Shown piece by piece: positions 1-11,147 of a stretch of DNA of 64,000 nucleotides. The translations under genes and the position numbers were made by a program. The notes under the pieces were generated by a model that had not been told where the DNA came from, searched no databases, and saw nothing but the letters and a program-made list of their open reading frames with translations. Source of the stretch: Pelobacter sp. UBA6093 (GTDB lineage Bacteria; Desulfobacterota; Desulfuromonadia; Desulfuromonadales; Syntrophotaleaceae); NCBI GenBank assembly GCA_002435955.1, contig DIWZ01000014.1:2990-66989 (forward strand), written 5' to 3'. Within the stretch, counting starts at the first letter, position 1. The number at the start of each line of letters is the position of its first letter.

Positions 1-52
1 CGTACTCTGCGGTCTCAGCGGTAAAATTGCCTTTAAAACCAGGGCGGAAAAA

Positions 53-241
53 TCAGGGAACCAGCTTGTTCAGCGGCACACCACCAACACCGATGTTCTC
101 GCGGGGATTTTCGTCGATGATGACGATGAATTTCTGCGCCGGGATGCCGGTGATGTCGGCTGCTGCTGCGGTCAGTTTCGCGATCAATTGTTCCTTGACG
201 TCATTGCTCTGGGGGGAAAGTGCGAGGGTGATGATGGGCAT
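53..241 (-). CDS. 4-oxalocrotonate tautomerase family protein
   Basis: A 62-residue protein with the usual size and N-terminus (MPIITLAL) of the tautomerase superfamily, in which removal of Met leaves a catalytic Pro1. The C-terminal part keeps the family pattern, with an Arg in DENPRENIGVGG followed by VPL. Such enzymes catalyse keto-enol tautomerisation as small oligomers in the cytoplasm; the substrate cannot be told from sequence. It stands alone on the minus strand, downstream of cmoB but not overlapping it, with about 90 bp between them. Confidence 0.85.
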   Translation of the reverse strand: MPIITLALSPQSNDVKEQLIAKLTAAAADITGIPAQKFIVIIDENPRENIGVGGVPLNKLVP

Positions 242-333
242 GCTGTCCTCCTGGAAAATAAAAGGTTGAACGGTTCTGCACGAGGGTGTGGTTCCACCAA
301 GGTCATGTCAAGGGGGCGATGCGATGGGCCCGG

Positions 334-1308
334 TCAGCGGCGGCGGGCAATAAACGCGGCCCGAAGGGGGGCCTGGTAGCCCTCGACGGTGCGCGTCGGA
401 TCATCCGCATCGAGGAAATCCGGCAACGATTCGGTATTGACCCAGGGCGTGGGACCTTGTTCCGCGATGGTGGTCCAACTGCGATCGACGCAGCGGATAT
501 CCTCAAAGCCGGCTTTGACCAGCCAGGCTTCCAGGCAGGGCACGGTGGGCAGAAAAAAGACGTTTCGCATCTTGGCATAGCGGTCGCGGGGGCAAAGCGC
601 CAGGTCCTGCTCGCCATCGAGAACCAGAGTCTCCAGCACCAGTTCGCCGCCGGGACGCAGCAGCGCGGCCAGCTGCTTCAGGGCATCGTGGGGCGAACGC
701 TGGTGATAGAGGACCCCCATGTGGAAAATCGTGTCGAAATAGCCGTCCATGGGGGGCAACTCTTCGAGTTTCAGCGGCAGGCAGTGAACCTGCGGCCATT
801 GCAGCCAGCGCTGCAGCAGGACGTACTGGCAGAAAAACGGCGGGTACGGCTCCAGGCCAAGGGCCAGTTGCGGAGCGGCGGCTGCCATGCGCATCAGATA
901 ATAGCCGCAACTGCTGCCGACGTCGAGAATGCGGCGGCCCTGCAGCGGCGCCAGGTGGGGGACGATGCGCGTCCATTTCAAATCCGAGCGCCATTCGGTG
1001 TCGACAGGGATGCCGAAAAGGTTGAACGGACCCTTGCGCCAGGGGCGAAAGGCCATCAGCGTGTCGAACAGCGCCTGGCGTTGTTTTTCAGTGAGGTCAC
1101 TTGCAGCACCGATCATAATCCGGCCGGACTCGATATCCCGGCGGGACGGAAGCACTTTTGGCAGTTGTTCCATCAATGCACCCAGCCTGCGTGCGTTGCC
1201 ATCCACGCAAGTGAGCTGATGACCTTTGTCGGCGATCAGATCGGCCAGGGCCTGGTTCCAGGGACCGGGGCCGATGGCGGCGACCGCGGCGCTCAGCAAG
1301 GCTATCAT
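334..1308 (-). CDS. cmoB: tRNA U34 carboxymethyltransferase CmoB
   Basis: 324 residues, the usual CmoB length. CmoB transfers the carboxymethyl group of carboxy-SAM to 5-hydroxyuridine at tRNA position 34, giving cmo5U. Family motifs are clear: WRKGPFNLFG near residue 91, DTEWRSDLKW, a Rossmann SAM site (LDVGSSCGYY), GVLYHQRSP, LVLETLV, DRYAKMRNVFF and the C-terminal TVEGYQAP. The glycine-rich SAM loop reads DVGSSCG rather than the more common DVGCGSG. It follows cmoA with a 4-base ATGA overlap, so the two are probably translationally coupled and act in sequence. Confidence 0.95.
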   Translation of the reverse strand: MIALLSAAVAAIGPGPWNQALADLIADKGHQLTCVDGNARRLGALMEQLPKVLPSRRDIESGRIMIGAASDLTEKQRQALFDTLMAFRPWRKGPFNLFGIPVDTEWRSDLKWTRIVPHLAPLQGRRILDVGSSCGYYLMRMAAAAPQLALGLEPYPPFFCQYVLLQRWLQWPQVHCLPLKLEELPPMDGYFDTIFHMGVLYHQRSPHDALKQLAALLRPGGELVLETLVLDGEQDLALCPRDRYAKMRNVFFLPTVPCLEAWLVKAGFEDIRCVDRSWTTIAEQGPTPWVNTESLPDFLDADDPTRTVEGYQAPLRAAFIARRR

Positions 1309-2048
1309 GGCGCTTCCTTCAGGGCGATGAACGAGGCGAAATTAAACCATTTAAGCCAGGTGTCGACGGCTCTGAAGCCGGCTTCACCAAGTCGCGCCAG
1401 ATGGGTTTCGACGGTTTCGGGGACCAGCACGTTTTCCAGTGCTTCGCGCTTCTGGCTGATTTCCATTTGCGAATAGCCGTTTTCGGCTTTGAATCGGTAA
1501 TAAAAGTCCTGCTGCAGGTCGCTGAGCCCGGCATGGGCATGCACGGTCTTCTCCGTGAGCAGCAGGATGCCGCCGGGGAGAAGGGCTTTGAAAATCCGGT
1601 CCAGCAGTGGCTGGCGGTCGGCCGGCGGGACGAATTGCAGGGTCAGGTTGAGAATCACTACCGAGGCGTGATGCATCTCAACGTGGCGGATATCGGAGCA
1701 GCGCAGGGAGATGTTTCCACCCGTCGATACCGGCTGCATGCGTTCACGGCAGACGTTGAGCATCGGTTCGGAGTTGTCCACCCCGACCAGTTCAAAAGGG
1801 CGGTCGCCACCCATGGCGGCGCAAATGGCCAGGCCCAGGTTGCCGGTGGAGCAGCCCAGATCATAGATGCGGGTTTCCGGCTGGTAATAGTGCACGGCCA
1901 ACTGCGCCTGTCGCTGCACCAGTTCCCGATAGCAGGGGACGGAGCGGTTGAGCATATCATCGAACACCTGCACCACCGATTCATTGAATTCGAAGGGGGG
2001 CACCGGCTTTTGCGGGCGTGAGAACAGGGAATCCTTGGTCATGGACAA
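1305..2048 (-). CDS. cmoA: carboxy-S-adenosyl-L-methionine synthase CmoA
   Basis: 247 residues with a class I methyltransferase fold: YDLGCSTGNLGLAI is the SAM loop, and FVPPADRQPLL and LLTEKT follow as in CmoA. The enzyme makes carboxy-SAM from SAM and prephenate, the cofactor used by CmoB, whose gene overlaps this stop by 4 bases. The start is preceded by an extended -10 promoter about 50 bases upstream. Together cmoA-cmoB form a compact operon for wobble uridine modification, which broadens decoding. Confidence 0.95.
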   Translation of the reverse strand: MSMTKDSLFSRPQKPVPPFEFNESVVQVFDDMLNRSVPCYRELVQRQAQLAVHYYQPETRIYDLGCSTGNLGLAICAAMGGDRPFELVGVDNSEPMLNVCRERMQPVSTGGNISLRCSDIRHVEMHHASVVILNLTLQFVPPADRQPLLDRIFKALLPGGILLLTEKTVHAHAGLSDLQQDFYYRFKAENGYSQMEISQKREALENVLVPETVETHLARLGEAGFRAVDTWLKWFNFASFIALKEAP

Positions 2049-2095
2049 CTCTTTTCAGTCTTGATTTGACACACTGTACAGGGTGAACGACGGCG

Positions 2096-2104
2096 ATTAT
2101 AGCA
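2096..2104 (-). promoter_or_regulatory. extended -10 promoter for cmoAB
   Basis: On the minus strand the sequence reads TGC-TATAAT, a perfect extended -10 element (TGnTATAAT), about 50 bases upstream of the cmoA start. No good -35 hexamer lies at the expected distance, which fits an extended -10 promoter. Confidence 0.5.
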
Positions 2105-2208
2105 GAGATGTCCTTTCCCGGCAGTTAAATTTGGCTGGTTGCACCGGCGGGGTGGCGGCCTTACAATTAGGGAAGATTCCAATTTGCAGACGGCAAAGGA
2201 GGTTCATG

Positions 2209-2535
2209 ATGCTGAAGCGCTTCTGGCAAGGTATAGTGATAACGGGTCTGGTGGCGATTATGGCAGCGCCGGGGTGGGCCGGCCGCGGTGGCGACAACCG
2301 TGACGGGCAGGGCAGTGGCGCCGGTTGGGATGTGTCCCCTTCCAACAAGCAATCTGACGAGGATGCTACCCGAAGTCTGGAGCGGGCCGAAGAGCGTCGC
2401 GCCGAGCAGGCTGAGGAACATGCCCGCAGTGGCGAGCATGACATGGACATGCAGAAGGATAAAATGAAAGAGAAGGCCAAGGGAGATGACGCGACCCCCG
2501 GCAAAAAACACTGGTGGTGGCCATTCGGCGATTAA
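2209..2535 (+). CDS. small secreted highly charged protein
   Basis: 108 residues. The ATG at 2209 is chosen because a strong ribosome binding site (AAAGGAGG, 2195-2202) sits six bases before it. Residues 1-25 form a signal peptide (MLKRFWQGIVITGLV, then GWA-G as a likely cleavage site). The mature part is hydrophilic, with an Arg/Glu-rich stretch that may be helical and a WWWPFGD end. No domain is recognised and no function is proposed. An intrinsic terminator follows. Confidence 0.65.
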   Translation: MLKRFWQGIVITGLVAIMAAPGWAGRGGDNRDGQGSGAGWDVSPSNKQSDEDATRSLERAEERRAEQAEEHARSGEHDMDMQKDKMKEKAKGDDATPGKKHWWWPFGD

Positions 2536-2612
2536 TCCTTGATGTCTTCGCAAAGACTCATGGGATGGCTGGGAGTCTGTCGGACTATCCATGCGCCGAC
2601 TGCCTCCTGGGC

Positions 2613-2653
2613 AAAAAGCCGGGTTGCAGTTAAAATGCAGCCCGGCTTTTTTA
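2613..2653 (+). terminator. intrinsic terminator after the small secreted protein
   Basis: Stem AAAAAGCCGGG...TGCA pairing with TGCA...CCCGGCTTTTTT around a short A-rich loop, followed by a T run. The A run on the left means it could also act on the other strand. Confidence 0.8.
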
Positions 2654-2719
2654 TTCAGGGATGGTTCGGATACGATTTAACCCGAAAAGCATCATATTTG
2701 CAGGTGACAGTCAGTTTGA

Positions 2720-3052
2720 TCAGCGGCGCAGATTGGTCCCGCAGCGCGGGCAGGTCAGGGCGCTGGTGGTGGGTACTTTGTGCCCGCAGGTGGGGCAGTT
2801 GAACCAGAACCTGCAGTAGCGACACTGATGCTCATTCAGCCCCTGTTTTTTGCCGCACTTGGGGCATTTCCTGTACATTTTGCGCTGATTTACATAGTCG
2901 GCCAACAGCAGGCCACAGCGTGGACATTCCTCGGAGCCAGGGGTGCTGATAGCGGCACCGCAACCTGGCAGAGGGCAGACAAAAACCGTCTTGCAGGCAC
3001 TGCACCAGTACTTGCCTTTTTTTTCTTCCTTACAGACAGGGCATTTTTCCAT
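2720..3052 (-). CDS. multi-zinc-ribbon protein
   Basis: 110 residues from the Met of MEKCPVCKEE; the frame extends further upstream, but the preferred start puts the first CxxC at residue 4. The protein is almost entirely cysteine pairs: CPVC...CSAC, CPLPGC...CPRC, CPKC...CRYC and CPTC...CPRC, giving up to four zinc ribbons in tandem. This resembles double-zinc-ribbon proteins of unknown function; a nucleic-acid or protein-binding role is only a guess. It lies downstream of rubrerythrin but behind a terminator hairpin, so it probably has its own or read-through transcription. Confidence 0.75.
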   Translation of the reverse strand: MEKCPVCKEEKKGKYWCSACKTVFVCPLPGCGAAISTPGSEECPRCGLLLADYVNQRKMYRKCPKCGKKQGLNEHQCRYCRFWFNCPTCGHKVPTTSALTCPRCGTNLRR

Positions 3053-3088
3053 GAATAATCTCTTGTGAAAGACCGGCATTGGCCGGCT

Positions 3089-3132
3089 AAAAATAAATAT
3101 CGGGTGACCCGCTTTAAGCGAATCACCCGATG
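3089..3132 (-). terminator. rubrerythrin terminator
   Basis: On the minus strand an ATCGGGTGA stem pairs with TCACCCGAT around a loop containing a smaller GCTTAAAGC hairpin, followed by the T-rich run ATTTATTTTTAG. It sits just after the rubrerythrin stop codon. Confidence 0.75.
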
Positions 3133-3156
3133 ATATCACGCTTTCAAACGAAAAAC

Positions 3157-3666
3157 TCAGTCTACTTTGAAAAAGGCCGTTTTGGCCGCTTTACAGACGT
3201 TGCAGGGGCTCTGTGGCTCCGCCTCAAGGGTTTGGCCGCAAACCTTGCACACCCAATAATCGACCGCTTCGTTGTTGCCCAGATTAGTCATGGCTTTCTG
3301 ATACAGACCGGCATGCACCTTCTCCACTTCGTTGGCATAGGTAAACGTGCGTTCGGCCGCCTTGAAGCCCTTGGCTTTGGCCTCCTCGATCATGGGCGGA
3401 TACATCTCCTTGAATTCGTGGGTTTCCCCGCTGACCGCTTCCTTGAGGTTGTCAAGGGTCGAGGCGACACCGCCCAAGGTACGCAGGTGGGCGTGGGCAT
3501 GCACGGTTTCCGCCGCCGCTGCCGCACGAAACAATTTAGCTACCTGGGGATGCCCTTCCTTATCGGCCTGTTCTGCAAAAGCCAGATATTTGCGATTCGC
3601 CTGGGATTCTCCGGCAAAAGCATCCTGAAGATCCTGTTCTGTTTTACTGCCTTTAAGTTCGGACAT
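3157..3666 (-). CDS. rbr: rubrerythrin
   Basis: 169 residues starting at MSELKG, where TAGGAGG precedes the ATG; a longer reading to 3711 lacks such a site. The N-terminal ferritin-like four-helix domain carries diiron ligands in FAGESQANRKY (E20), ETVHAHAH (E53, H56) and EVEKVHAGL. The C-terminus is a rubredoxin-like Fe-Cys4 domain (CKVC at 140-143, CNVC at 155-158). Rubrerythrin reduces hydrogen peroxide in the cytoplasm of anaerobes. It is monocistronic, with a strong promoter upstream and a terminator downstream. Confidence 0.95.
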   Translation of the reverse strand: MSELKGSKTEQDLQDAFAGESQANRKYLAFAEQADKEGHPQVAKLFRAAAAAETVHAHAHLRTLGGVASTLDNLKEAVSGETHEFKEMYPPMIEEAKAKGFKAAERTFTYANEVEKVHAGLYQKAMTNLGNNEAVDYWVCKVCGQTLEAEPQSPCNVCKAAKTAFFKVD

Positions 3667-3720
3667 ATTCGCAAGCCTCCTATGGTTAGTGGGTAACATG
3701 GAATTGGGCACATGGCTGTT

Positions 3721-3748
3721 ATTGTATAAACAATGCCGGGCCTGTCAA
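3721..3748 (-). promoter_or_regulatory. sigma-70 promoter for rubrerythrin
   Basis: On the minus strand: TTGACA, 16-base spacer, TACAAT, about 55 bases upstream of the rubrerythrin start. The -35 hexamer is perfect and the -10 differs at one position. Confidence 0.65.
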
Positions 3749-3818
3749 CCTGGTTCGGACTATTCAGAACTTCAGTGCCAGAAGATCAGCCGTGATTGGC
3801 CAATGACTATTTCCAACC

Positions 3819-4475
3819 TCACTTGGCTTGACAGGCTTTTTCCACATCTTCGGCCTTGCCGATCAGAATCAGCAGATCGCTGTCCTTGATGACGTGGGTC
3901 GGTGATGGCAGGGTGTTGAAATCCCCGGTAAGCATGTCGCGGATGCCGATAACCGTGACATGGAATTTACGGCGCAAATCGAGGTCGATGAGGTTTTTAC
4001 CCATGAAATGGTTGGGTGGCGCCACTTCGGTGATGGAGTAATCCTCGGCGATGGGAATGAATTCCAGGATATTGGATGAGCACAGTCCTTTTGCGGTTTT
4101 GATCGCCATATCCTTTTCGGGGAAAATGATGTCGGTGGCGCCGATTTTTTCCAGAATGCGCCCGTGATCCTCGTCGATGGCTTTGACCAGAATCCTTGGT
4201 ACGTTCATTTCTTTCAGATGCAGGGTGATCAGGGTCGAAAGGTGCGAGCGCTCTCCGGTGGAAATGATCACCGCATCCATTTCGCCGACCCCCTGCCCCT
4301 TGAGAAATTCCTTGTTGGAGGCGTCCCCGAAAATAGCATAGGAGGATGAGTTTTTAATTCGCTGCACCTTGTCCTGATTGAGATCGATGGCGATCACCTC
4401 ATGCCCTTCCTCATAGAGGGTTTTGGCGACGTGAAAGCCGAAATTTCCCAATCCAATGACGCAAAATCGTTTCAT
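3819..4475 (-). CDS. trkA: TrkA/KtrA-type potassium uptake regulatory subunit
   Basis: 218 residues, a single RCK unit like KtrA rather than the doubled TrkA of E. coli. The N-terminus MKRFCVIGLGNFG is the Rossmann nucleotide-binding loop, with an acidic residue (IAIDLN) at the end of strand 2. The RCK_C domain spans about residues 135-218. Such subunits gate the membrane pore in response to bound nucleotide. It follows trkH by about 30 bases on the same strand, so the two likely form one operon and one complex. Confidence 0.9.
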   Translation of the reverse strand: MKRFCVIGLGNFGFHVAKTLYEEGHEVIAIDLNQDKVQRIKNSSSYAIFGDASNKEFLKGQGVGEMDAVIISTGERSHLSTLITLHLKEMNVPRILVKAIDEDHGRILEKIGATDIIFPEKDMAIKTAKGLCSSNILEFIPIAEDYSITEVAPPNHFMGKNLIDLDLRRKFHVTVIGIRDMLTGDFNTLPSPTHVIKDSDLLILIGKAEDVEKACQAK

Positions 4476-4506
4476 GGCAGAATTCTCCCAGGCGGTTGAA
4501 CAATGT

Positions 4507-5880
4507 TCAACCGATCATGATGTTTTCTTCGGCATAGTGTACGGCACCTTCGCGAGACTGCCGAATCATGGTAAAGGCTACGGTGAGCAGACCGATTCGG
4601 CCAATGAACATCAGAAGGATGACGATCAGCTTGCCGGCCGGCAGCAGTTTGGCTGTGGCGCCGAGGGACAGCCCGACGGTGGCGAAAGCTGAAATGGCTT
4701 CAAACGTATATTCCAGAAACACCCCGCGGCTGTCGATGGCCGGCATGCCCTTTAGCTGCACCGCCAGCAGGAGGAAGACCGCCACGCCCAGAAACAGCAG
4801 GGCGGTCATGACCAGGGTAAGGGTCTTGGTAACGGCCGCGTCGGGCAGGGTGCGGCGAAACACGTTGGTGTGCGGATTGCCTTTGAGGCGGCTGTGCATG
4901 ATGGCCACGAACAACGCCAGGCTGGTGGTTTTGATGCCCCCCCCGCAGGAGCCCGGCGACGCCCCGACGAACATCAGAAACATCATCAGAAACAGCGTTG
5001 GTACCTCGAGCAGGGTGAGATCGATGGTGTTGAAGCCGGCGGTGCGGGTCGTGACGGACTGGAACAGAGTCACCCAGATGCTTTCACCGATAGGCATGGA
5101 CGCCAGGACCGAGGGTGCTTCGAGCAGGCCGATAAGCAGTGCGCCGCCGCCAATTAAAATGGCGGTGGTTATGAAAACCATTCTTGAATGCAGCGACAGC
5201 CTTCGGCGGCGGCGCCGATTGTGTTCCTGGCTGAGATCGAAAACTTCTTTGATGACCAGAAAACCGATACCGCCGAGGATGATCAGGGCCATGATGGTTA
5301 TATTGACCAGGGGATTGGCGCGAAAACCGATCATGCTGTCGGCATGCAACGAAAAACCGGCATTGCAGAATGCGGAAATACTGTGAAAAACGGCGCTGTA
5401 AATCCCATTGACCCATCCCTGTTTCGGCACAAAAGCGATGGCCAGTAGGGCAGCGCCGATCGCTTCGATAATCAGGGTGTACTTGAAAATACTGCGCACC
5501 AGCTCGGGCAGGGACTCCACCGGGGTATGCAGCAGCGTTTCCTGAATCACCCACCGATCGCGGATACCGACACCCTTGCCGAGATAAAAAAACAGGTAGA
5601 CGGAGAAAGTGGTAATTCCCAGACCACCGATCTGGATCAGCAGCAGGACAATCCCTTGGCCGAAAAAGGTCAACCTGGTGCCGGTGTCGACCACGACCAA
5701 GCCGGTAACGCATTGGGCCGAGGTGGCGGTGAAAAGGGCGTCGATGAATGACAACGACTCGCCATGGGCGGCAAACGGCAGGCTCAGCAGGGCGGCGCCG
5801 AGGACAATGGCCAGGGCGTAATACAGGATCAGGGCCCACCCGGGGTTAAGGTGTTTGGGCTGCAGGGGCGATCGTTTCAT
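4507..5880 (-). CDS. trkH: TrkH/KtrB-type potassium transporter pore subunit
   Basis: 457 residues of integral membrane protein, the length of KtrB. Four repeated M1-P-M2 units are recognisable by their filter loops: AQCVTGLVVVDT, AFCNAGFSL, TRTAGFNT and FATVGLSLG, each with the conserved filter glycine. TrkH/KtrB form the K+ (or Na+-dependent K+) translocating pore in the inner membrane. The regulatory RCK subunit gene lies directly downstream. A run of Arg (HNRRRRRRLS) sits in a cytoplasmic loop. Confidence 0.92.
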   Translation of the reverse strand: MKRSPLQPKHLNPGWALILYYALAIVLGAALLSLPFAAHGESLSFIDALFTATSAQCVTGLVVVDTGTRLTFFGQGIVLLLIQIGGLGITTFSVYLFFYLGKGVGIRDRWVIQETLLHTPVESLPELVRSIFKYTLIIEAIGAALLAIAFVPKQGWVNGIYSAVFHSISAFCNAGFSLHADSMIGFRANPLVNITIMALIILGGIGFLVIKEVFDLSQEHNRRRRRRLSLHSRMVFITTAILIGGGALLIGLLEAPSVLASMPIGESIWVTLFQSVTTRTAGFNTIDLTLLEVPTLFLMMFLMFVGASPGSCGGGIKTTSLALFVAIMHSRLKGNPHTNVFRRTLPDAAVTKTLTLVMTALLFLGVAVFLLLAVQLKGMPAIDSRGVFLEYTFEAISAFATVGLSLGATAKLLPAGKLIVILLMFIGRIGLLTVAFTMIRQSREGAVHYAEENIMIG

Positions 5881-5954
5881 GAAGAAAGGTCCTTGATTCC
5901 GTGTCGATGCCGGCGCCCGCTTTCCATCAGGGCGGTGGCCTGGCAGTGTTGCTC

Positions 5955-8768
<2,814 letters not shown>

Positions 8769-8790
8769 AATTAGGATCGGAAACCTTAAA

Positions 8791-8826
8791 AACCAGTGAT
8801 TGGTAACTGGTTATCAGTGATTGGTA
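8791..8826. repeat. short repeat near the uvrA start
   Basis: Two direct copies of CAGTGATTGGT (8794-8804 and 8815-8825). Related units occur in the opposite orientation at 8918-8948, so the uvrA-pdxA gap carries a divergent inverted pair of small repeat clusters. Confidence 0.7.
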
Positions 8827-8917
8827 AAATTGTGTGCTTTGCTGCTTTCGTGCGAAAGATCGCCTCGCCCTGGCCCTGCGCAGAGGGACAGGCTTCGAAG
8901 CGTGGATTAAAAACAGG

Positions 8918-8948
8918 ACCAGTCACCAATCACGAATCACCAGTCACT
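8918..8948 (-). repeat. short repeat cluster overlapping the pdxA 3' end
   Basis: On the minus strand this reads as successive TGACTGGT / GATTCGTGATTGGT units, the same family as 8791-8826 but inverted. The repeat supplies the last codons and the stop of pdxA. Confidence 0.7.
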
Positions 8949-9952
8949 GCTTTTTGAGCCATGTGCACCGCCATGGACACGGCGGCGACCAGGCTGCGGC
9001 AGTCGGCCTGGCCGGTGCCGGCCAGATCGTAAGCTGTGCCGTGATCCACCGAGGTCCGGATGATGGGCAGGCCCAGGGTGATATTGACGCCATCCTCGAA
9101 ATGCAGCAGCTTCAGGGGGATCAGGCCCTGGTCGTGATACATGCAGATGACCGCATCGTAATCGCCACGGGCGGCAAAATGGAACAGGGTGTCGGCACTG
9201 TGGGGGCCGCTGGCGTCGATACCGAGCTGACGGGCGGTGGCGATGGCAGGCGCGATGATGCGGGTTTCCTCATCGCCGAAGCGGCCACCTTCACCGGCAT
9301 GGGGGTTGAGAGCCAGCACCGCCAGGCGGGGCAGCCGGCAGCCGAAAAAGCGTCGGAAGGCGGCATCGACGATGCGGATGGTGGCTACGATTTCATCACA
9401 ACTCAGTGCCCCGAGAACCTCTTTCAGCGCCATGTGGGTGGTTACCAGGCAGACCTTGAGGCGCGCGCCGCCGAGCATCATCACCACTTTGTCGGTATGG
9501 CAGCGCCGGGCCAGCAGCTCGGTGTGGCCGGGCGCATCGCAGCCCGCCGCCAGAATCGCCTGTTTGTTGATGGGACCGGTGACCATGGCGGCCGCTTCTC
9601 CGGCCAGGCACTGGTCGCAGGCCCAGGTAATGAAATCCAGCATGGCTCGGCCGCATGCGATATCCGGCCGGCCCCAGGCCAATTGCTCCGCAGGCAGGTG
9701 CGACAGCGAACGCAGCGCCAGGCTGCGCTCGCCGCAGTGCAGCGTGTGACTGGCTCTGTCACCGGGAGGTGCTTCATACACACGGCAGTCGGCATGGAAC
9801 AGGCGCGCCGCCCGTTGCAGCACGGCCGCATCCCCGGCAACCAGCAGTGGTTGTTCGACACGGTCGAGAGCGCCGCTCAGCCAGGCTTTGAGAATAACTT
9901 CGGGGCCGACCCCGGTCGGGTCGCCCATGGTAAGGATCAGGGGTTTTTGCAT
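8930..9952 (-). CDS. pdxA: 4-hydroxythreonine-4-phosphate dehydrogenase PdxA
   Basis: 340 residues. PdxA oxidises 4-phosphooxy-L-threonine with NAD in the DXP-dependent pathway to pyridoxal phosphate. It opens with LTMGDPTGVGPE, the family N-terminal signature, and contains APGHTELLA, ALNPHAGEGG, SADTLF, MYHDQGLIPLK and TSVDHGTAYDLAG, which hold the metal-binding histidines and phosphate-binding residues. The final residues (AVTGDS-stop) are encoded by a short repeat, so the C-terminus has probably been remodelled. A surA-type gene lies upstream behind a terminator. Confidence 0.95.
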   Translation of the reverse strand: MQKPLILTMGDPTGVGPEVILKAWLSGALDRVEQPLLVAGDAAVLQRAARLFHADCRVYEAPPGDRASHTLHCGERSLALRSLSHLPAEQLAWGRPDIACGRAMLDFITWACDQCLAGEAAAMVTGPINKQAILAAGCDAPGHTELLARRCHTDKVVMMLGGARLKVCLVTTHMALKEVLGALSCDEIVATIRIVDAAFRRFFGCRLPRLAVLALNPHAGEGGRFGDEETRIIAPAIATARQLGIDASGPHSADTLFHFAARGDYDAVICMYHDQGLIPLKLLHFEDGVNITLGLPIIRTSVDHGTAYDLAGTGQADCRSLVAAVSMAVHMAQKAVTGDS

Positions 9953-10027
9953 AGCGCAACTCCGTTTTTTCCGGAAGACCCGTGATTATAACGCCGGGAG
10001 TCGGATTCCGACAACCGTAAATTCGGT

Positions 10028-10058
10028 AATAAAAAACCCCGCCTCGAAGGGCGGGGTT
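10028..10058 (-). terminator. terminator downstream of surA
   Basis: AACCCCGCC pairs with GGCGGGGTT around a five-base loop; on the minus strand it is followed by TTTTTTATTACC. Confidence 0.85.
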
Positions 10059-10085
10059 CAGGGTGTCAGCAATTGGAGGTGGATT

Positions 10086-11036
10086 TTAAAGGCGTATCTC
10101 GATGTCGGCGCTTTCCCGTAGATTTTTCGTCCACTCGGTAAGGGCTGCAGCGCGCTTTTCCTCAAGCATTTTGTTTTTGATCTGGTCCTTGACGGTTTCG
10201 AAGGTTTGGGTCTCGCCGGTATTGCGTTCATCCAACCGCAGGATGTGGAAACCCTCGGCGGTTTCGATGATTCCGGAAGTCTGACCGGGCGACAGTTCGC
10301 TGATGGCGCGGTTAAAGCTATCGCTCAGGCTGCCTTCGGTGATCTGCCCCATATCGCCGCCATCGATCCCGGCCGTGGAAGCGTTCTGCATGAGGACCTC
10401 AAAAAAATCCATCCCCTGGCGCAATTGATTGAGGGCGGTATCCGCCTTGGAGCGCATGGCGGCGATGGCTGCGGGTGAGCTTCCGGCAGCAAGCCTGAAG
10501 GTGATGCGGCTCAGTCGGATGTAAGGGGCGTTGCGATAGTCGTCCAGGTGTGCGCGATAATAGTCGCGCATTTCCGTATTGGTAATTTCGACCTTACTCT
10601 GGATTTCCCGTCCGACCAGCTTGAAATTGAGCAGTTGCTGACGCAAGCGGTCCCGGTACTCCTCAAACGTCATGCCCTGGGCAACCAGCGCTTCCTGGAG
10701 CTGTTCGCGACTGATGTTGTTTTGCGCCTGAACATCGTTGATAGCCTGTTCGATGTCCGCATCGGAAACTTGCAGGCCGAGTTTTTCGATGCGCTGACGA
10801 AGTAAAGTTTCCTCGATGACCTGGTCGAGAACCTTGCGGCGCAGTTCATCGCGCTGGGCGGGGGAAATGCCGGAATCCGTCGCTTCGGCGGAAAGCATTT
10901 TTTCGATTTCCCGGTCGAGTTGGGCCGTCGTGATGACGTCCTCATTGACGATGGCGGCAATGCGGCTGATGGTTTCGGCCAAGGCAGGGCTGGCCACCAG
11001 TGTCAGCGCGGCGAACAACAGAACAAAGCGTTTCAT
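10086..11036 (-). CDS. surA: periplasmic chaperone / peptidyl-prolyl isomerase, SurA family
   Basis: 316 residues from MKRFVLLFAALTL, a signal peptide ending near SPALA-E; a GAGGA site precedes this ATG. The N-terminal SurA chaperone domain (about residues 25-150, IAAIVNEDVITTAQLDREI) is followed by one parvulin domain (about 180-270, with GDMGQITEG, LSPGQTSGIIETAEGFHILRL). E. coli SurA has two parvulin domains; this shorter form has one. It should help fold outer membrane proteins in the periplasm. A second parvulin gene lies immediately upstream, with about 110 bases between them. Confidence 0.85.
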   Translation of the reverse strand: MKRFVLLFAALTLVASPALAETISRIAAIVNEDVITTAQLDREIEKMLSAEATDSGISPAQRDELRRKVLDQVIEETLLRQRIEKLGLQVSDADIEQAINDVQAQNNISREQLQEALVAQGMTFEEYRDRLRQQLLNFKLVGREIQSKVEITNTEMRDYYRAHLDDYRNAPYIRLSRITFRLAAGSSPAAIAAMRSKADTALNQLRQGMDFFEVLMQNASTAGIDGGDMGQITEGSLSDSFNRAISELSPGQTSGIIETAEGFHILRLDERNTGETQTFETVKDQIKNKMLEEKRAAALTEWTKNLRESADIEIRL

Positions 11037-11147
11037 GGGTGCCGTTCCTCGCATGGGGGGGCAAAGGTTGCTTCCATGGTTGAATTGCAATGGAAACAAG
11101 CGGGCCTCCCGGAAGTCTGTCCGACAGCCTTCCGGGAGGAAAAGAAA

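Noticed and set aside
286..1476. 396-residue plus-strand ORF opposite cmoA/cmoB
   Set aside because: It lies antisense to two clearly identified genes and shows low-complexity, Gln/Arg-rich translation without domain features; a shadow of GC-rich codon use.
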